A DNA stretch of 64,000 nt from Verrucomicrobiaceae bacterium (GTDB lineage: Bacteria; Verrucomicrobiota; Verrucomicrobiia; Verrucomicrobiales; Verrucomicrobiaceae). The notes below the pieces were generated by a model. The model did not search any database, was not told where the DNA came from, and saw nothing but the letters and a program-made list of their open reading frames with translations. This document shows positions 15,245 to 22,827 of the stretch, piece by piece (the first letter of the stretch is position 1; the number at the start of each line of letters is the position of its first letter). Position numbers and translations under genes: made by a program. The DNA is taken from the NCBI GenBank assembly GCA_016713245.1, contig JADJPM010000001.1, forward strand, positions 558,001 to 622,000, in the 5' to 3' direction.

Positions 15245-16564
15245 ATGAAATCTTCCCGTCGTCTTTTCCTCCGTGGCACCGGTGCAGCGCTTGGCCTACC
15301 GTGGCTGGAGTCCATCTGCGCCTTCGGAGCTGAATCCGTCAAAAACAACACCGCGCCGCGTCGTCTCGCTGTGTGTTTCACCGGCAATGGCGTCAATCCA
15401 CACCACTGGGGGGCAAAAATGGGCGCTGGCGGCATGGAATTGATGAAATCGCTCACGCCGCTCGAGGGGCTCAAGAAGCACGTGAATGTGTTTCAGGGCC
15501 TATGGAACCCCACGACCGTGGAAGGCGAAGGCGGCCACTATCCGAAGATGAACGTGCTCTGCGGTCTGAAGGTGAAAAAGACCACCACCGATGTCGAAGT
15601 CGGCACCACGATGGATCAGCTCATCGCGGCGCAAACAGGCAAATTCACGCCCGTTCCAAGTGTCGTGCTCGGCACCGAGCGGCCCAGCTACAGCACGGAC
15701 AGCGGCTTCACGTCGATTTATTCCGCCTACATCTCCTGGAGCACGCCCACCACCCCTGCGCCGAAGGAAATCTTCCCGCAGCAGGCCTTTGACCAGCTCT
15801 TTGACGACGGCAGCAAGCGCAAGCGCGACAAAAGCATCCTTGACCTCGTGCTCGACGACGCGAACAGCCTCAAACCGAAGCTCAGCAGTCGCGATAAACA
15901 GAAGCTCGACGAGTACCTCACCTCCGTGCGCGAGATCGAGCAACGCGTCGAGCTCGCCGAAAAAATCAGCCAGGCCGAGACCAACGGCCAAGGCTGGCAG
16001 CCCAGTGTGAAAACAGTCACGCTCGGCCGACCCGCCGCCGGCATCCCCGCGAGCAGCGAGGACCACCTGCGCCTCATGTTCGACATCATGCTCCTTGCCT
16101 TCCAGATGGACCGCACGCGCGTCGCCACCTTCATGATGAACAACGACCTCTCCAACATGCGCTTCCCCAGCCTCGACGGCATCAGCGGCGGCATTCACGA
16201 GCTGTCGCACCATGCCAATGACGAGCACCGACTCAGCCTGTATCAGCGTGTGAACGAGCATCAGGTCAGACTCTGGGCCGAGTTCCTCGCCAAGATGCAG
16301 GCCACGAATGAAGGCGAGCGCACCCTGCTCGAAAACAGCATGATCCTGCTCACCAGCAGCCTCATGGACGGCAACGCGCACGATTCGAGACAACTCCCCG
16401 TCGTCCTCGCTGGCGGTGGCGGCGGCACCATCCAAGGCGGCCGCTTCCACGACCTCAGCAAAGACGAAAACCGCAAACTCTGCCGCCTCCACATCGCCCT
16501 CATGGACCGCATGGGCGTGAAAACGAGCCACTTCGGGGACGCGGAGAACGCACTGGCGATTTAG
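15245..16564 (+). CDS. DUF1552 family protein (Tat-exported)
   Basis: A 439-aa protein with a Tat-like start (SSRRLFLRGTGAALGLPWLE). The family core includes FTGNGVNPHHWGA, GLWNPTTVEGEGGHY, PSVVLGTERPSYST, ILDLVLDDANSLKPKL, QKLDEYLTSVREIEQRV and LPVVLAGGGGG. DUF1552 proteins are typically encoded beside a DUF1592-type cytochrome protein; none is present here. Function unknown. The short gap after its stop holds the left part of a repeat that has been split by an insertion sequence. Confidence 0.88.
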   Translation: MKSSRRLFLRGTGAALGLPWLESICAFGAESVKNNTAPRRLAVCFTGNGVNPHHWGAKMGAGGMELMKSLTPLEGLKKHVNVFQGLWNPTTVEGEGGHYPKMNVLCGLKVKKTTTDVEVGTTMDQLIAAQTGKFTPVPSVVLGTERPSYSTDSGFTSIYSAYISWSTPTTPAPKEIFPQQAFDQLFDDGSKRKRDKSILDLVLDDANSLKPKLSSRDKQKLDEYLTSVREIEQRVELAEKISQAETNGQGWQPSVKTVTLGRPAAGIPASSEDHLRLMFDIMLLAFQMDRTRVATFMMNNDLSNMRFPSLDGISGGIHELSHHANDEHRLSLYQRVNEHQVRLWAEFLAKMQATNEGERTLLENSMILLTSSLMDGNAHDSRQLPVVLAGGGGGTIQGGRFHDLSKDENRKLCRLHIALMDRMGVKTSHFGDAENALAI

Positions 16565-16581
16565 TAGATTCGATTGGCAAT

Positions 16582-17562
16582 TGGCCTGTTGAAAAGATAA
16601 ATGGGTAAAAAGCCCCCTAACGGTGCAGGGCGTAGGCGAGCACTCGCAGAGCGGTTTGCTGACGCTGGTAAATTTCGCGACGGGCGCTCAACGCCGCTCC
16701 GCACAGTCGCTTCATCCCGCTGAAGAAGCTCTCGATATGCCAGCGTCTCCCATACCCTTGCTTTTTGAGCCTTCGTTTGGTCATTTGTGATCGATATTTC
16801 CCGCCAGCTTTGCCGTCCGCTCGGTGGATCACCGGCTTGATCACGCTATGCACTCCCCATTGCTCTCGGCAGTGCTCATGCACCCATTCCCCATCATATC
16901 CGGCATCGGCAAACAGCTTCAGCGGTGCCTGTGCTCCGCTGTCGGCCGCTAGGCTAAAGCTCTTGTCCAACAACTCTCGCGCCTGGCACTTGTCGCAGTT
17001 CGGCCCCCAGTCCAGCACCAGTCCCAGCGGCAACAGGCTGCCGCACACGATCATCAATGAGAGCTTCATATACCGGCTCTTCTGCCGCCCTGCACGGCTG
17101 ACATAGTGGGCGCTGGCGCTGTGCGGCTCCAGCCCAGTGGAGTCCACGGCGAGTTCCGTGGCCTGCTGCGCGCCGCTTTTCTTCTCCGCAGCCTTCAACG
17201 CTGCCTGTCCGATGTGCGCGATCATGGACTCGCACACTGCCTGCACGTCCTTGCGGGCACTGAACTTCTGCAACGCCGTGTAGTGCGGCAGTTTGTGCTG
17301 CAAGCCCAGCACGCGGCGCAGCCCGGCATGGCCTTCGAGCCAGTCGATGACTCCTCGATAGGTCGTCTTGAGATAAGTCTTAAGGATCAGGCAACTCATC
17401 AACTGCCGCTGTGTGAAGTCATGGCGGCTTTTGATCGAACCGTAGTCGGCCAGATGCCTTGCTCCGAGCTTCATGGAGAGTTGCGCGACTTGCTCAATCC
17501 GTGACTTCATCCCGTTTCTTTATCACTCTTGCCAAAATCAGGGAAATGGTTTCTACAAGACA
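16582..17562 (-). mobile_element. Insertion sequence of IS4/IS5 type, 981 bp
   Basis: A 9-bp direct repeat ATTGGCAAT sits at 16573-16581 and at 17563-17571, immediately outside the element. The ends are imperfect inverted repeats (TGGCCTGTTGAAAA at the left, TGTCTTGTAGAAAC read inward from the right). One transposase gene (16617-17510) fills the element. The host site is a palindromic repeat whose undisrupted relative is at 19443-19502, which supports the deduced boundaries. The element looks intact and recent. Confidence 0.75.
16617..17510 (-). CDS. DDE transposase, IS4/IS5 type
   Basis: A 297-aa DDE transposase. The catalytic triad reads D123 (ELAVDSTGLEPH), D202 (LFADAGYDGEW) and E260 (GRRWHIESFFSG). 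The signature Y-x2-R-x3-E-x6-K is complete (Y253, R256, E260, K267), as in IS4/IS5-type enzymes. The protein has a helical DNA-binding N-terminal part (RHDFTQRQLMSCLILKTYLK). It is the only gene in the insertion sequence and appears undamaged. Confidence 0.9.
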   Translation of the reverse strand: MKSRIEQVAQLSMKLGARHLADYGSIKSRHDFTQRQLMSCLILKTYLKTTYRGVIDWLEGHAGLRRVLGLQHKLPHYTALQKFSARKDVQAVCESMIAHIGQAALKAAEKKSGAQQATELAVDSTGLEPHSASAHYVSRAGRQKSRYMKLSLMIVCGSLLPLGLVLDWGPNCDKCQARELLDKSFSLAADSGAQAPLKLFADAGYDGEWVHEHCREQWGVHSVIKPVIHRADGKAGGKYRSQMTKRRLKKQGYGRRWHIESFFSGMKRLCGAALSARREIYQRQQTALRVLAYALHR

Positions 17563-17613
17563 ATTGGCAATCGAATCGGTTTGGGGACGTTCGGCTTCGA
17601 TTGCCAATCGAAG

Positions 17614-18225
17614 CTACGATTCCAGTCTCTCAATCAAAGCCCGCAAATTCTCTCTCGCCCACTGTTCAAAGCGTTCCCTCGCCCAGGCCGTGAGGTAAAG
17701 GCGCTCGCGATTCAGAAACCCGGTCAAAACCTCCGCCCGCTTTTCGCGATACAACTCCTCCGGCACCCAGGTATACTCTTCGCGAATCTGCCGCTCATAC
17801 TCCAGCACTCGGGAAACCGGCTGCGCGAAGATAGCGAGGTCAATGTCGATGATCCATGCGTCATCCTGCCCTTCGCCGGGTTGGTGTGACTTCGTGAGCA
17901 TGATCAGCCGCGCCACCTCGCGTGCCATTGCGGTGCCTCCAAGTGCTTCGATGGCCCATTCCGCGCTCAACGCCTCATTTTCGCCACTTTTCGGATCATA
18001 GACCGCATCATGAAACCACAGCGCCATCTCGATGAGATCGGGTTTCTGAATGAAACCCTTCACCTCATCCAAAACACCCAAACACTCCTCTAGATGCTGC
18101 AACGAATGATAAGCCCGCTGCGGCTCCTCATAGGCCTTCACCAGCCTCTCATGCCATCCAGCCGCATCGCCAACGATGCCCATTCGCTCCGCCAGCGGCA
18201 GCCAGTGATCGAGGGATGTTCTCAT
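17614..18225 (-). CDS. HD-superfamily phosphohydrolase-like protein
   Basis: A 203-aa protein with metal-binding residues of an HD domain: RAYHSLQHLEECL (H40, H44), LWFHDAVYDP (H72-D73), and a later WIIDIDLAIF segment. It matches a family sometimes mislabelled as an NMDA-receptor subunit, which is a predicted cytosolic metal-dependent phosphohydrolase with unknown substrate. It ends inside the right part of the repeat at 17563-17622. It lies 2 nt after the LysR gene on the same strand, so the two may share a transcript. Confidence 0.85.
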   Translation of the reverse strand: MRTSLDHWLPLAERMGIVGDAAGWHERLVKAYEEPQRAYHSLQHLEECLGVLDEVKGFIQKPDLIEMALWFHDAVYDPKSGENEALSAEWAIEALGGTAMAREVARLIMLTKSHQPGEGQDDAWIIDIDLAIFAQPVSRVLEYERQIREEYTWVPEELYREKRAEVLTGFLNRERLYLTAWARERFEQWARENLRALIERLES

Positions 18226-18227
18226 AG

Positions 18228-19139
18228 TCAGAAAAGGATGTTCTCAACAAACGTCGCCACATGCGGCGGCAGTTTGCGGTGCTTGCGGGTGAGAACGACG
18301 ACCTCGCGCTCAAAATGCTCGGCGAATGGCAGCGTCATCAGCGACTCTTTCCGCCGATACAGCGCCAGCGCACGACGAGGCACAAAAGCGACCCCGTAAC
18401 CGCTCGCGACGAGGTTGATGATGAGATCGAAGCTATCGAGTTCCATCGATGGAGTCACGGCGAGGCCATGTCGCTTCATCCATCGGCGGAGGGACTGGCC
18501 GGTGTTCGTTCCGGCGTCGATCATGAGCCACGATTGCTGCTGGAGCCAAAACTTGAGCCTGTCTGCTCGTTTGGGTGCTGCCAAGGCGGCTGGAGCGATG
18601 AGTTCGAAGCGGTCTTTAAAGCGATGCGTGATCTTGACCGAGTCCGGCAGCTTTGCGGGCGGACAAAGCACGCCGATATCCGTCTCGCTCGCGTCCAAAG
18701 CGGTCAGGATTGAGCTGCCAGCGTGGTAGCTGACCCGGCAGGCGATTTCGGGATGGCGTTGGTGATTCGCGTGAAACAATCCGGGCATGTGCGCCATCGC
18801 CAACGTGCGTGAAACGCTGACGCGCACCTCCGGTCGTGCACTGCCGAAGGCTGCGTGAAGTCCATCCAGCGTCGCCGTGACGCCGCCGATCAGCCGCGCT
18901 GCCTCAGCCGCGAGATAATGCCCCGCCTCCGTCACCTCGACCGACCGCGTGGTGCGATTGATCAAATCCAGCCCGAGACGGCTCTCCAGCGACTGCATCT
19001 GCCGCGTGAGAGCACTTTGAGACAGACCTGCCTCCCTCGCTGCCCGCGTGAAGCTGCGATGCTTCACCACGAGGTGAAACAGATGCAGCGCATGAAGATC
19101 GAAAGGTTTCGTGGCGAGATACTTTTGCACGCTGTGCAT
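18228..19139 (-). CDS. LysR family transcriptional regulator
   Basis: A 303-aa protein with an N-terminal winged helix-turn-helix (LHLFHLVVKHRSFTRAAREA, LSQSALTRQMQSLESRLGLD) and a LysR substrate-binding domain to the C-terminus. I take the ATG at 19139; ATGs at 19169 and 19199 would add 10 or 20 residues rich in His. It is divergent from a ferredoxin gene whose start is 78 nt away, the usual geometry for a LysR target. An imperfect palindrome lies just upstream (19145-19166). The inducer is unknown. Confidence 0.88.
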   Translation of the reverse strand: MHSVQKYLATKPFDLHALHLFHLVVKHRSFTRAAREAGLSQSALTRQMQSLESRLGLDLINRTTRSVEVTEAGHYLAAEAARLIGGVTATLDGLHAAFGSARPEVRVSVSRTLAMAHMPGLFHANHQRHPEIACRVSYHAGSSILTALDASETDIGVLCPPAKLPDSVKITHRFKDRFELIAPAALAAPKRADRLKFWLQQQSWLMIDAGTNTGQSLRRWMKRHGLAVTPSMELDSFDLIINLVASGYGVAFVPRRALALYRRKESLMTLPFAEHFEREVVVLTRKHRKLPPHVATFVENILF

Positions 19140-19144
19140 CAAAG

Positions 19145-19166
19145 CATGAGTTTTATGCACTTCATG
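19145..19166. promoter_or_regulatory. Candidate LysR operator between the regulator and the ferredoxin gene
   Basis: CATGA at 19145-19149 and TCATG at 19162-19166 form an interrupted palindrome with a 12-nt spacer in the divergent intergenic region. LysR proteins usually bind interrupted palindromes of this size. The placement fits autoregulation plus control of the ferredoxin gene, but this is a single site with short arms. Confidence 0.35.
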
Positions 19167-19216
19167 CATTTCTTGGCCTGTGTGAGGTGCGGGCGTCAAC
19201 CCACCTGAAACATACC

Positions 19217-19444
19217 ATGGCCAATATCCTTGATCGCCTCCCTCAAAACCTACCCGGACGCTTCTACGTCGATTCTACCTGCATTGACTGCGACCTCTGC
19301 CGAAGCCATGCGCCGACCTTTTTCCGTCGAGACGACGACATCGGCCAAAGTTACGTCTTCCGCCAGCCGGAGACCGAAGAAGAGATCGCCCTGTGCCGCG
19401 AAGCTCTCGCAGACTGCCCGACCGAGTCGATTGGGGAAGAGTAG
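19217..19444 (+). CDS. Ferredoxin, single 4Fe-4S cluster type
   Basis: A 75-aa protein. The cluster motif CIDCDLCRSHAPTFF gives three Cys (CxxCxxC), and ALADCPTESI supplies the fourth near the C-terminus, the layout of monocluster 4Fe-4S ferredoxins. It would carry electrons in the cytoplasm for an unknown partner. It is divergent from the LysR gene. I use the ATG at 19217; the frame also extends to 19187 without family similarity. Confidence 0.88.
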   Translation: MANILDRLPQNLPGRFYVDSTCIDCDLCRSHAPTFFRRDDDIGQSYVFRQPETEEEIALCREALADCPTESIGEE

Positions 19445-19502
19445 ATTCGATTGTTAATCGAATCGGTTTGGAGCTTCGGCTTCGGTTGCCAATCGAAGTT
19501 AC
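19443..19502. repeat. Dispersed ~60-bp palindromic repeat, copy B (uninterrupted)
   Basis: TAGATTCGATTGTTAATCGA is a short palindrome followed by a spacer (GGTTTGGAGCTTCGGCTTCG) and by GTTGCCAATCGAAGTTAC. The layout matches the copy at 16565-17622 that is split by the insertion sequence. It begins at the stop codon region of the ferredoxin gene. Confidence 0.65.
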
Positions 19503-19610
19503 CAGGCTGGCTTCCGCCTCGAAAACGGCGGCTACTTGCTCTGGTCCGCTGGACCGGATGCAAAGGACGATGGCGGCGTGAAGGGGAAGGACTGGCTGTG
19601 GCGGCGGTGA
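19500..19610 (+). pseudogene. C-terminal fragment of a lost protein
   Basis: Directly after the repeat an open stretch with no start codon encodes GFRLENGGYLLWSAGPDAKD and then a short DWLWRR tail and a TGA at 19608-19610. The GYxLWSxGPDxxDDGG pattern is common at the C-terminal end of a group of exported verrucomicrobial proteins. Only about 35 residues remain, so this is a relic of a deleted gene. The rest of the 248-base gap between ferredoxin and phosphofructokinase shows nothing else. Confidence 0.5.
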
Positions 19611-19692
19611 ACGGCCCGTGCATCGCTGGCACAGCCGTCACTTGCGCATGACTCCCGCCACGCTAAGGCCATGTCCCCCAACCCATTTTCCA

Positions 19693-20841
19693 ATGACCGC
19701 CTCTTATCCTGATCAAGCCGTCGCCGTGCTCTTTAGCGGCGGCGACGCCCCCGGCATGAACGCCTTTCTCCGCGCCGTCGTGCGCCTCGGCCTGAACCGC
19801 GAAAAAATCGCCGTGCTCGGCGTGCGGGATGGTTATCGTGGCCTCGTGCGCACGGCCCGTGCCGTCAATGGCGATGCCGAAGCGCTCATCCGTCTGAAAA
19901 ACACCATCGCCAGCCATCCGGGCCGTGCCGGTCTCATCAATGACCAGCTCGATCTCATCCAGATGGATCACGCCAGCGTCAGCGGTATCATGGGCAAAGG
20001 CGGCACCATCCTCGGCTCCGCCCGCTGCCTGGAGTTTCATGACAAGGAAGTGCGCACGAAGGTCATCAAGCTCCTCAAGTCGCTCAATGTCCGCGCCCTC
20101 GTGGTCGTCGGCGGAGATGGCTCGCTCACCGGTGCTCGCTTGCTGGCCGATGAAAGTGATCTACGCATCATCGGCATCCCGGCCACCATTGATAACGACC
20201 TCCAGTTTACGGACATGGCGCTCGGTGTGGACACGGCAGTGAACACGCTCGTCTGGGCGGTGGATCATTTCATCGACACCGCCCGCAGCCACCGCCGCGT
20301 GATGGTGCTGGAAACGATGGGCCGCGAGAGCGGCGACCTCGCCCGCATGGCTGGGCTGGCCTCTGGCGCGGAAATGATCATCACGCCAGAGCCTGGAGCC
20401 TTGACCGGAGCGGCCATGGAAAAGCTGGCCGCGAAAATCGAAGGCGCGATGACCCGCGGTCGCGGTCATGCCATTGTGCTCGTGGCCGAGGGCGTGCAGT
20501 TTGACCCGCCGCAAAAGCGCAACCGCGCCTACGTGCTCATGGATGCCTTCCAGCAGTATTTCCAGCGTGCGGGTGCTCCCTTCCCGGATCTTGAGGTGCG
20601 CCCTTCGGTGCTCGGCCATCTCCAGCGCGGCGGTCACACCACCCCGCAGGATTGCATCCTCGCCGCCCGCTTTGCGGACTGCGCCTGGAAATGCATTCAA
20701 AAGGCGGACGGCGGCAGCGGCATCACCGCGCTGCGCAAAAACGTGGTCGAGATCGTCCCCTACGGCGAGCCAGACATGCCCGAGCGGGCGGTCTTCTCCC
20801 AAGAAATGGACCGTCTCCACGACGACCTCAGCTCGTGGTGA
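19693..20841 (+). CDS. ATP-dependent 6-phosphofructokinase
   Basis: A 382-aa protein of the phosphofructokinase family, which phosphorylates fructose 6-phosphate in glycolysis. Motifs in order: SGGDAPGMNA, KGGTILGSAR, VVGGDGSLTGA, GIPATIDNDL (catalytic Asp region), GVDTAVNT, ETMGRESGDLA, VAEGV and GHLQRGG. The GGDGS loop points to ATP rather than pyrophosphate as donor, while the PATIDND variant differs from the usual PGTIDND. I choose the ATG at 19693; an upstream frame to 19618 covers the relic region. The DUF1080 gene starts 10 nt after its stop. Confidence 0.9.
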   Translation: MTASYPDQAVAVLFSGGDAPGMNAFLRAVVRLGLNREKIAVLGVRDGYRGLVRTARAVNGDAEALIRLKNTIASHPGRAGLINDQLDLIQMDHASVSGIMGKGGTILGSARCLEFHDKEVRTKVIKLLKSLNVRALVVVGGDGSLTGARLLADESDLRIIGIPATIDNDLQFTDMALGVDTAVNTLVWAVDHFIDTARSHRRVMVLETMGRESGDLARMAGLASGAEMIITPEPGALTGAAMEKLAAKIEGAMTRGRGHAIVLVAEGVQFDPPQKRNRAYVLMDAFQQYFQRAGAPFPDLEVRPSVLGHLQRGGHTTPQDCILAARFADCAWKCIQKADGGSGITALRKNVVEIVPYGEPDMPERAVFSQEMDRLHDDLSSW

Positions 20842-20850
20842 TCACGACGC

Positions 20851-21804
20851 ATGAAAGCCATCCTCTGCCTGCTTTTCTCGGCCGCTGCGGCTTTCGCAGC
20901 GGATGCGCTCACGGGTCAGTGGTCGCTTGATTTGCCAGATGGCGAAAAAGGATGGCTCTCCGTCGATCCGGGGAAGGTGGAACTGCTTTGGGCAGTCGGT
21001 GCGGCAAGGCCGGTGGAGCCTTTTGACCTTCACGACAACGAGCTGAGCTTCGAAAAAGCCATCAAGCGACCTCTCGCGCCGAAGGAGGAGTCACCGGTGC
21101 GTTATCGCATCACGCTGCATGCGGAGGACGCAGCACTGAAAGGCACGATGAAGGCCGAGAACGGCATCAAAAAGACGTTCTCCGGCAAAAAACAGCCGCC
21201 GATGCCTCCACCACCCGATTTGACGAAAGTAGTCTTTGGCGAGCCGCAGAGCCTTTTGAATGGTCGCGACCTCAGCGGATGGCAGGCGAGTCATCCGGCC
21301 AAAAAGAACGGTTGGAGTGTGCGGGATGGTCTGTTGTGCAATGACACGCCGAAGACCGATTTCAGCGCCTACGGCGAGCACACGAATCTACGCACGGTGG
21401 CGGAGTTTGAGGATTTTCAGCTTCACATCGAGTATCGCCTGCCGCCTGAGACCGGCGGGAACAGCGGCATCTACCTGCGTGGCCTTTACGAAGTGCAGGT
21501 CACGCATCGCGACAGCAAGATGCAGGGCATCAACGGCCCCGGTGCGGTGTTTGGGCGTGTCACGCCGACGCACAATGCCGGTCATCCTGCTGGCGACTGG
21601 GACGTGCTGGATCTCACCCTCGTGAACAGACACATCACCGTCGTGCTCAATGGGGAGAAGGTCATCGACAACCAGCCCGTGCCCGGCTGCACCGGTGGAG
21701 CGCTGCGCAGCGATGTCGCCGCCCCCGGCCCCATCTATTTGCAGGGCGATCACACCAGCGTGCAATATCGGAACATCGTGCTTCGTCCGGTGATTCAGCC
21801 ATGA
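20851..21804 (+). CDS. Exported DUF1080 (3-keto-disaccharide hydrolase) domain protein
   Basis: A 317-aa protein with signal peptide MKAILCLLFSAAAAFAA. An N-terminal domain of about 100 residues (QWSLDLPDGEKGWLSVD) precedes a DUF1080 lectin-like jelly roll: SLLNGRDLSGWQ, WSVRDGLLCND, LHIEYRLPPETGGNSGIYLR, YEVQVTHRDS and the closing YRNIVLRPV. The Pfam family is named for 3-keto-disaccharide hydrolase; the actual substrate here is unknown. It overlaps the next gene by ATGA (21801-21804), indicating translational coupling. Confidence 0.85.
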   Translation: MKAILCLLFSAAAAFAADALTGQWSLDLPDGEKGWLSVDPGKVELLWAVGAARPVEPFDLHDNELSFEKAIKRPLAPKEESPVRYRITLHAEDAALKGTMKAENGIKKTFSGKKQPPMPPPPDLTKVVFGEPQSLLNGRDLSGWQASHPAKKNGWSVRDGLLCNDTPKTDFSAYGEHTNLRTVAEFEDFQLHIEYRLPPETGGNSGIYLRGLYEVQVTHRDSKMQGINGPGAVFGRVTPTHNAGHPAGDWDVLDLTLVNRHITVVLNGEKVIDNQPVPGCTGGALRSDVAAPGPIYLQGDHTSVQYRNIVLRPVIQP

Positions 21805-22670
21805 AGCCGATCCTCTGCCTGCTCCTCTCCGCCACGATCACCCTCGCCGCCGATGCCGAGGCCTTGCGAAAGCTCGGTGCCAAGGTCACCGAGACCGGTG
21901 GAGTCGTCACCCAAGTGAATGTGAAGTGCGATGCCTTCACCGAGGCCGATTTCAAAACGCTCGGCAGCTGCACCACGATCAAAGACCTCACGATCAGCGG
22001 CAAAACGATCACGGACAGCACGCTGGCGCTGCTCACCGGCCTCACGGAACTTGAACGGCTCAGCAGCGATGGCATCCAGCTCACGGACGCGGGCTACAAG
22101 CACTTCGCCGCGTTTCAGAAGCTGAAGTCCCTCTCGTTCTTCCATCCGGCGTTTCGCTCGAAGGAGTTCACCGGCAGCGGTCTCGTGCAGCTCAAAGCGC
22201 TGACGAAGCTCGAAAAGCTCACCTTTGCCGGATCAACGGCGGGTGACATCGCCATGGAAGCCGTCGGCCAGCTCACGCAGATCAAAGAATTCCGCACCTG
22301 GCACACCGCGCAGACCCAGGCGGGCAATGCCCACCTCGCGAAGCTTTCTCTCACTGGGCTCCGCATCGGCCAGCGACTGCCGGAATGGGGCAAGGACGCT
22401 CCCGCCAGCTTCGATGAATCCACGATGAGCGTCATCGCCCAGATCAAGCCCCTCGAAGCCATCGAACTCACCGAAGCCCGCCTCACAGCCAAGATCATCC
22501 CACATCTCCAGGCCCTTCCGAAGCTCAAGAAACTCAAAATCGAGACTGTGGACATATCCGCCGCTGACGTGGAGGCCATCAAGGCCGCCCTGCCAAACTG
22601 CCAGGTGGAATTCAAACCGATGAGCGATGCGGAGAAGGAAGCGCTGCTGGTGAAAAAGCTGCGGCTGTGA
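21801..22670 (+). CDS. Exported leucine-rich-repeat-like protein
   Basis: A 289-aa protein with signal peptide MKPILCLLLSATITLAA. The body has repeated LRR-like units of about 24 residues (IKDLTISGKTITDSTLALLT, LERLSSDGIQLTDAGYKHFA, LEKLTFAGSTAGDIAMEAVG, LKKLKIETVDISAADVEAIK). Such extracellular LRR proteins usually mediate binding. It is coupled to the DUF1080 gene through an ATGA overlap, and the two signal peptides are nearly identical, so the pair may share a partner. Confidence 0.75.
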   Translation: MKPILCLLLSATITLAADAEALRKLGAKVTETGGVVTQVNVKCDAFTEADFKTLGSCTTIKDLTISGKTITDSTLALLTGLTELERLSSDGIQLTDAGYKHFAAFQKLKSLSFFHPAFRSKEFTGSGLVQLKALTKLEKLTFAGSTAGDIAMEAVGQLTQIKEFRTWHTAQTQAGNAHLAKLSLTGLRIGQRLPEWGKDAPASFDESTMSVIAQIKPLEAIELTEARLTAKIIPHLQALPKLKKLKIETVDISAADVEAIKAALPNCQVEFKPMSDAEKEALLVKKLRL

Positions 22671-22704
22671 GGTTTTCGGTGCGGCACAGGGGTGAATCTT
22701 TGCC

Positions 22705-22720
22705 TGGGAATAGTCTTGCG
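22705..22720 (+). promoter_or_regulatory. Sigma-54-like -24/-12 element upstream of the PEP-CTERM repeat gene
   Basis: TGGGAATAGTCTTGCG has GG and GC ten bases apart and ends in TTGC, as in the sigma-54 consensus TGGCAC-N5-TTGC. It lies about 108 nt before the ATG at 22828. A similar element stands before the other PEP-CTERM gene. Confidence 0.45.
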
Positions 22721-22827
22721 TCTGAGTGCTAGATTCGGGCGAACTGCCCTGTTTTAGAGCCGCCTGAAGCGACCGGGCTAGTCTTTGGCCGAAGAATAGG
22801 TCGCCAATCAACCACCTTGCCCGCCCC

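Larger units (their letters stand above)
16565..17622. repeat. Dispersed ~60-bp palindromic repeat, copy A (split by the IS)
   Basis: The left part TAGATTCGATTGGCAAT ends at 16581. The right part resumes at 17563 with ATTGGCAATCGAATCGGTTT and goes on to a second inverted motif, CGATTGCCAATCGAAGCTAC. Joined without the insertion this matches copy B at 19443-19502 closely. The repeat lies between the 3' ends of the DUF1552 and HD genes. Confidence 0.7.
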
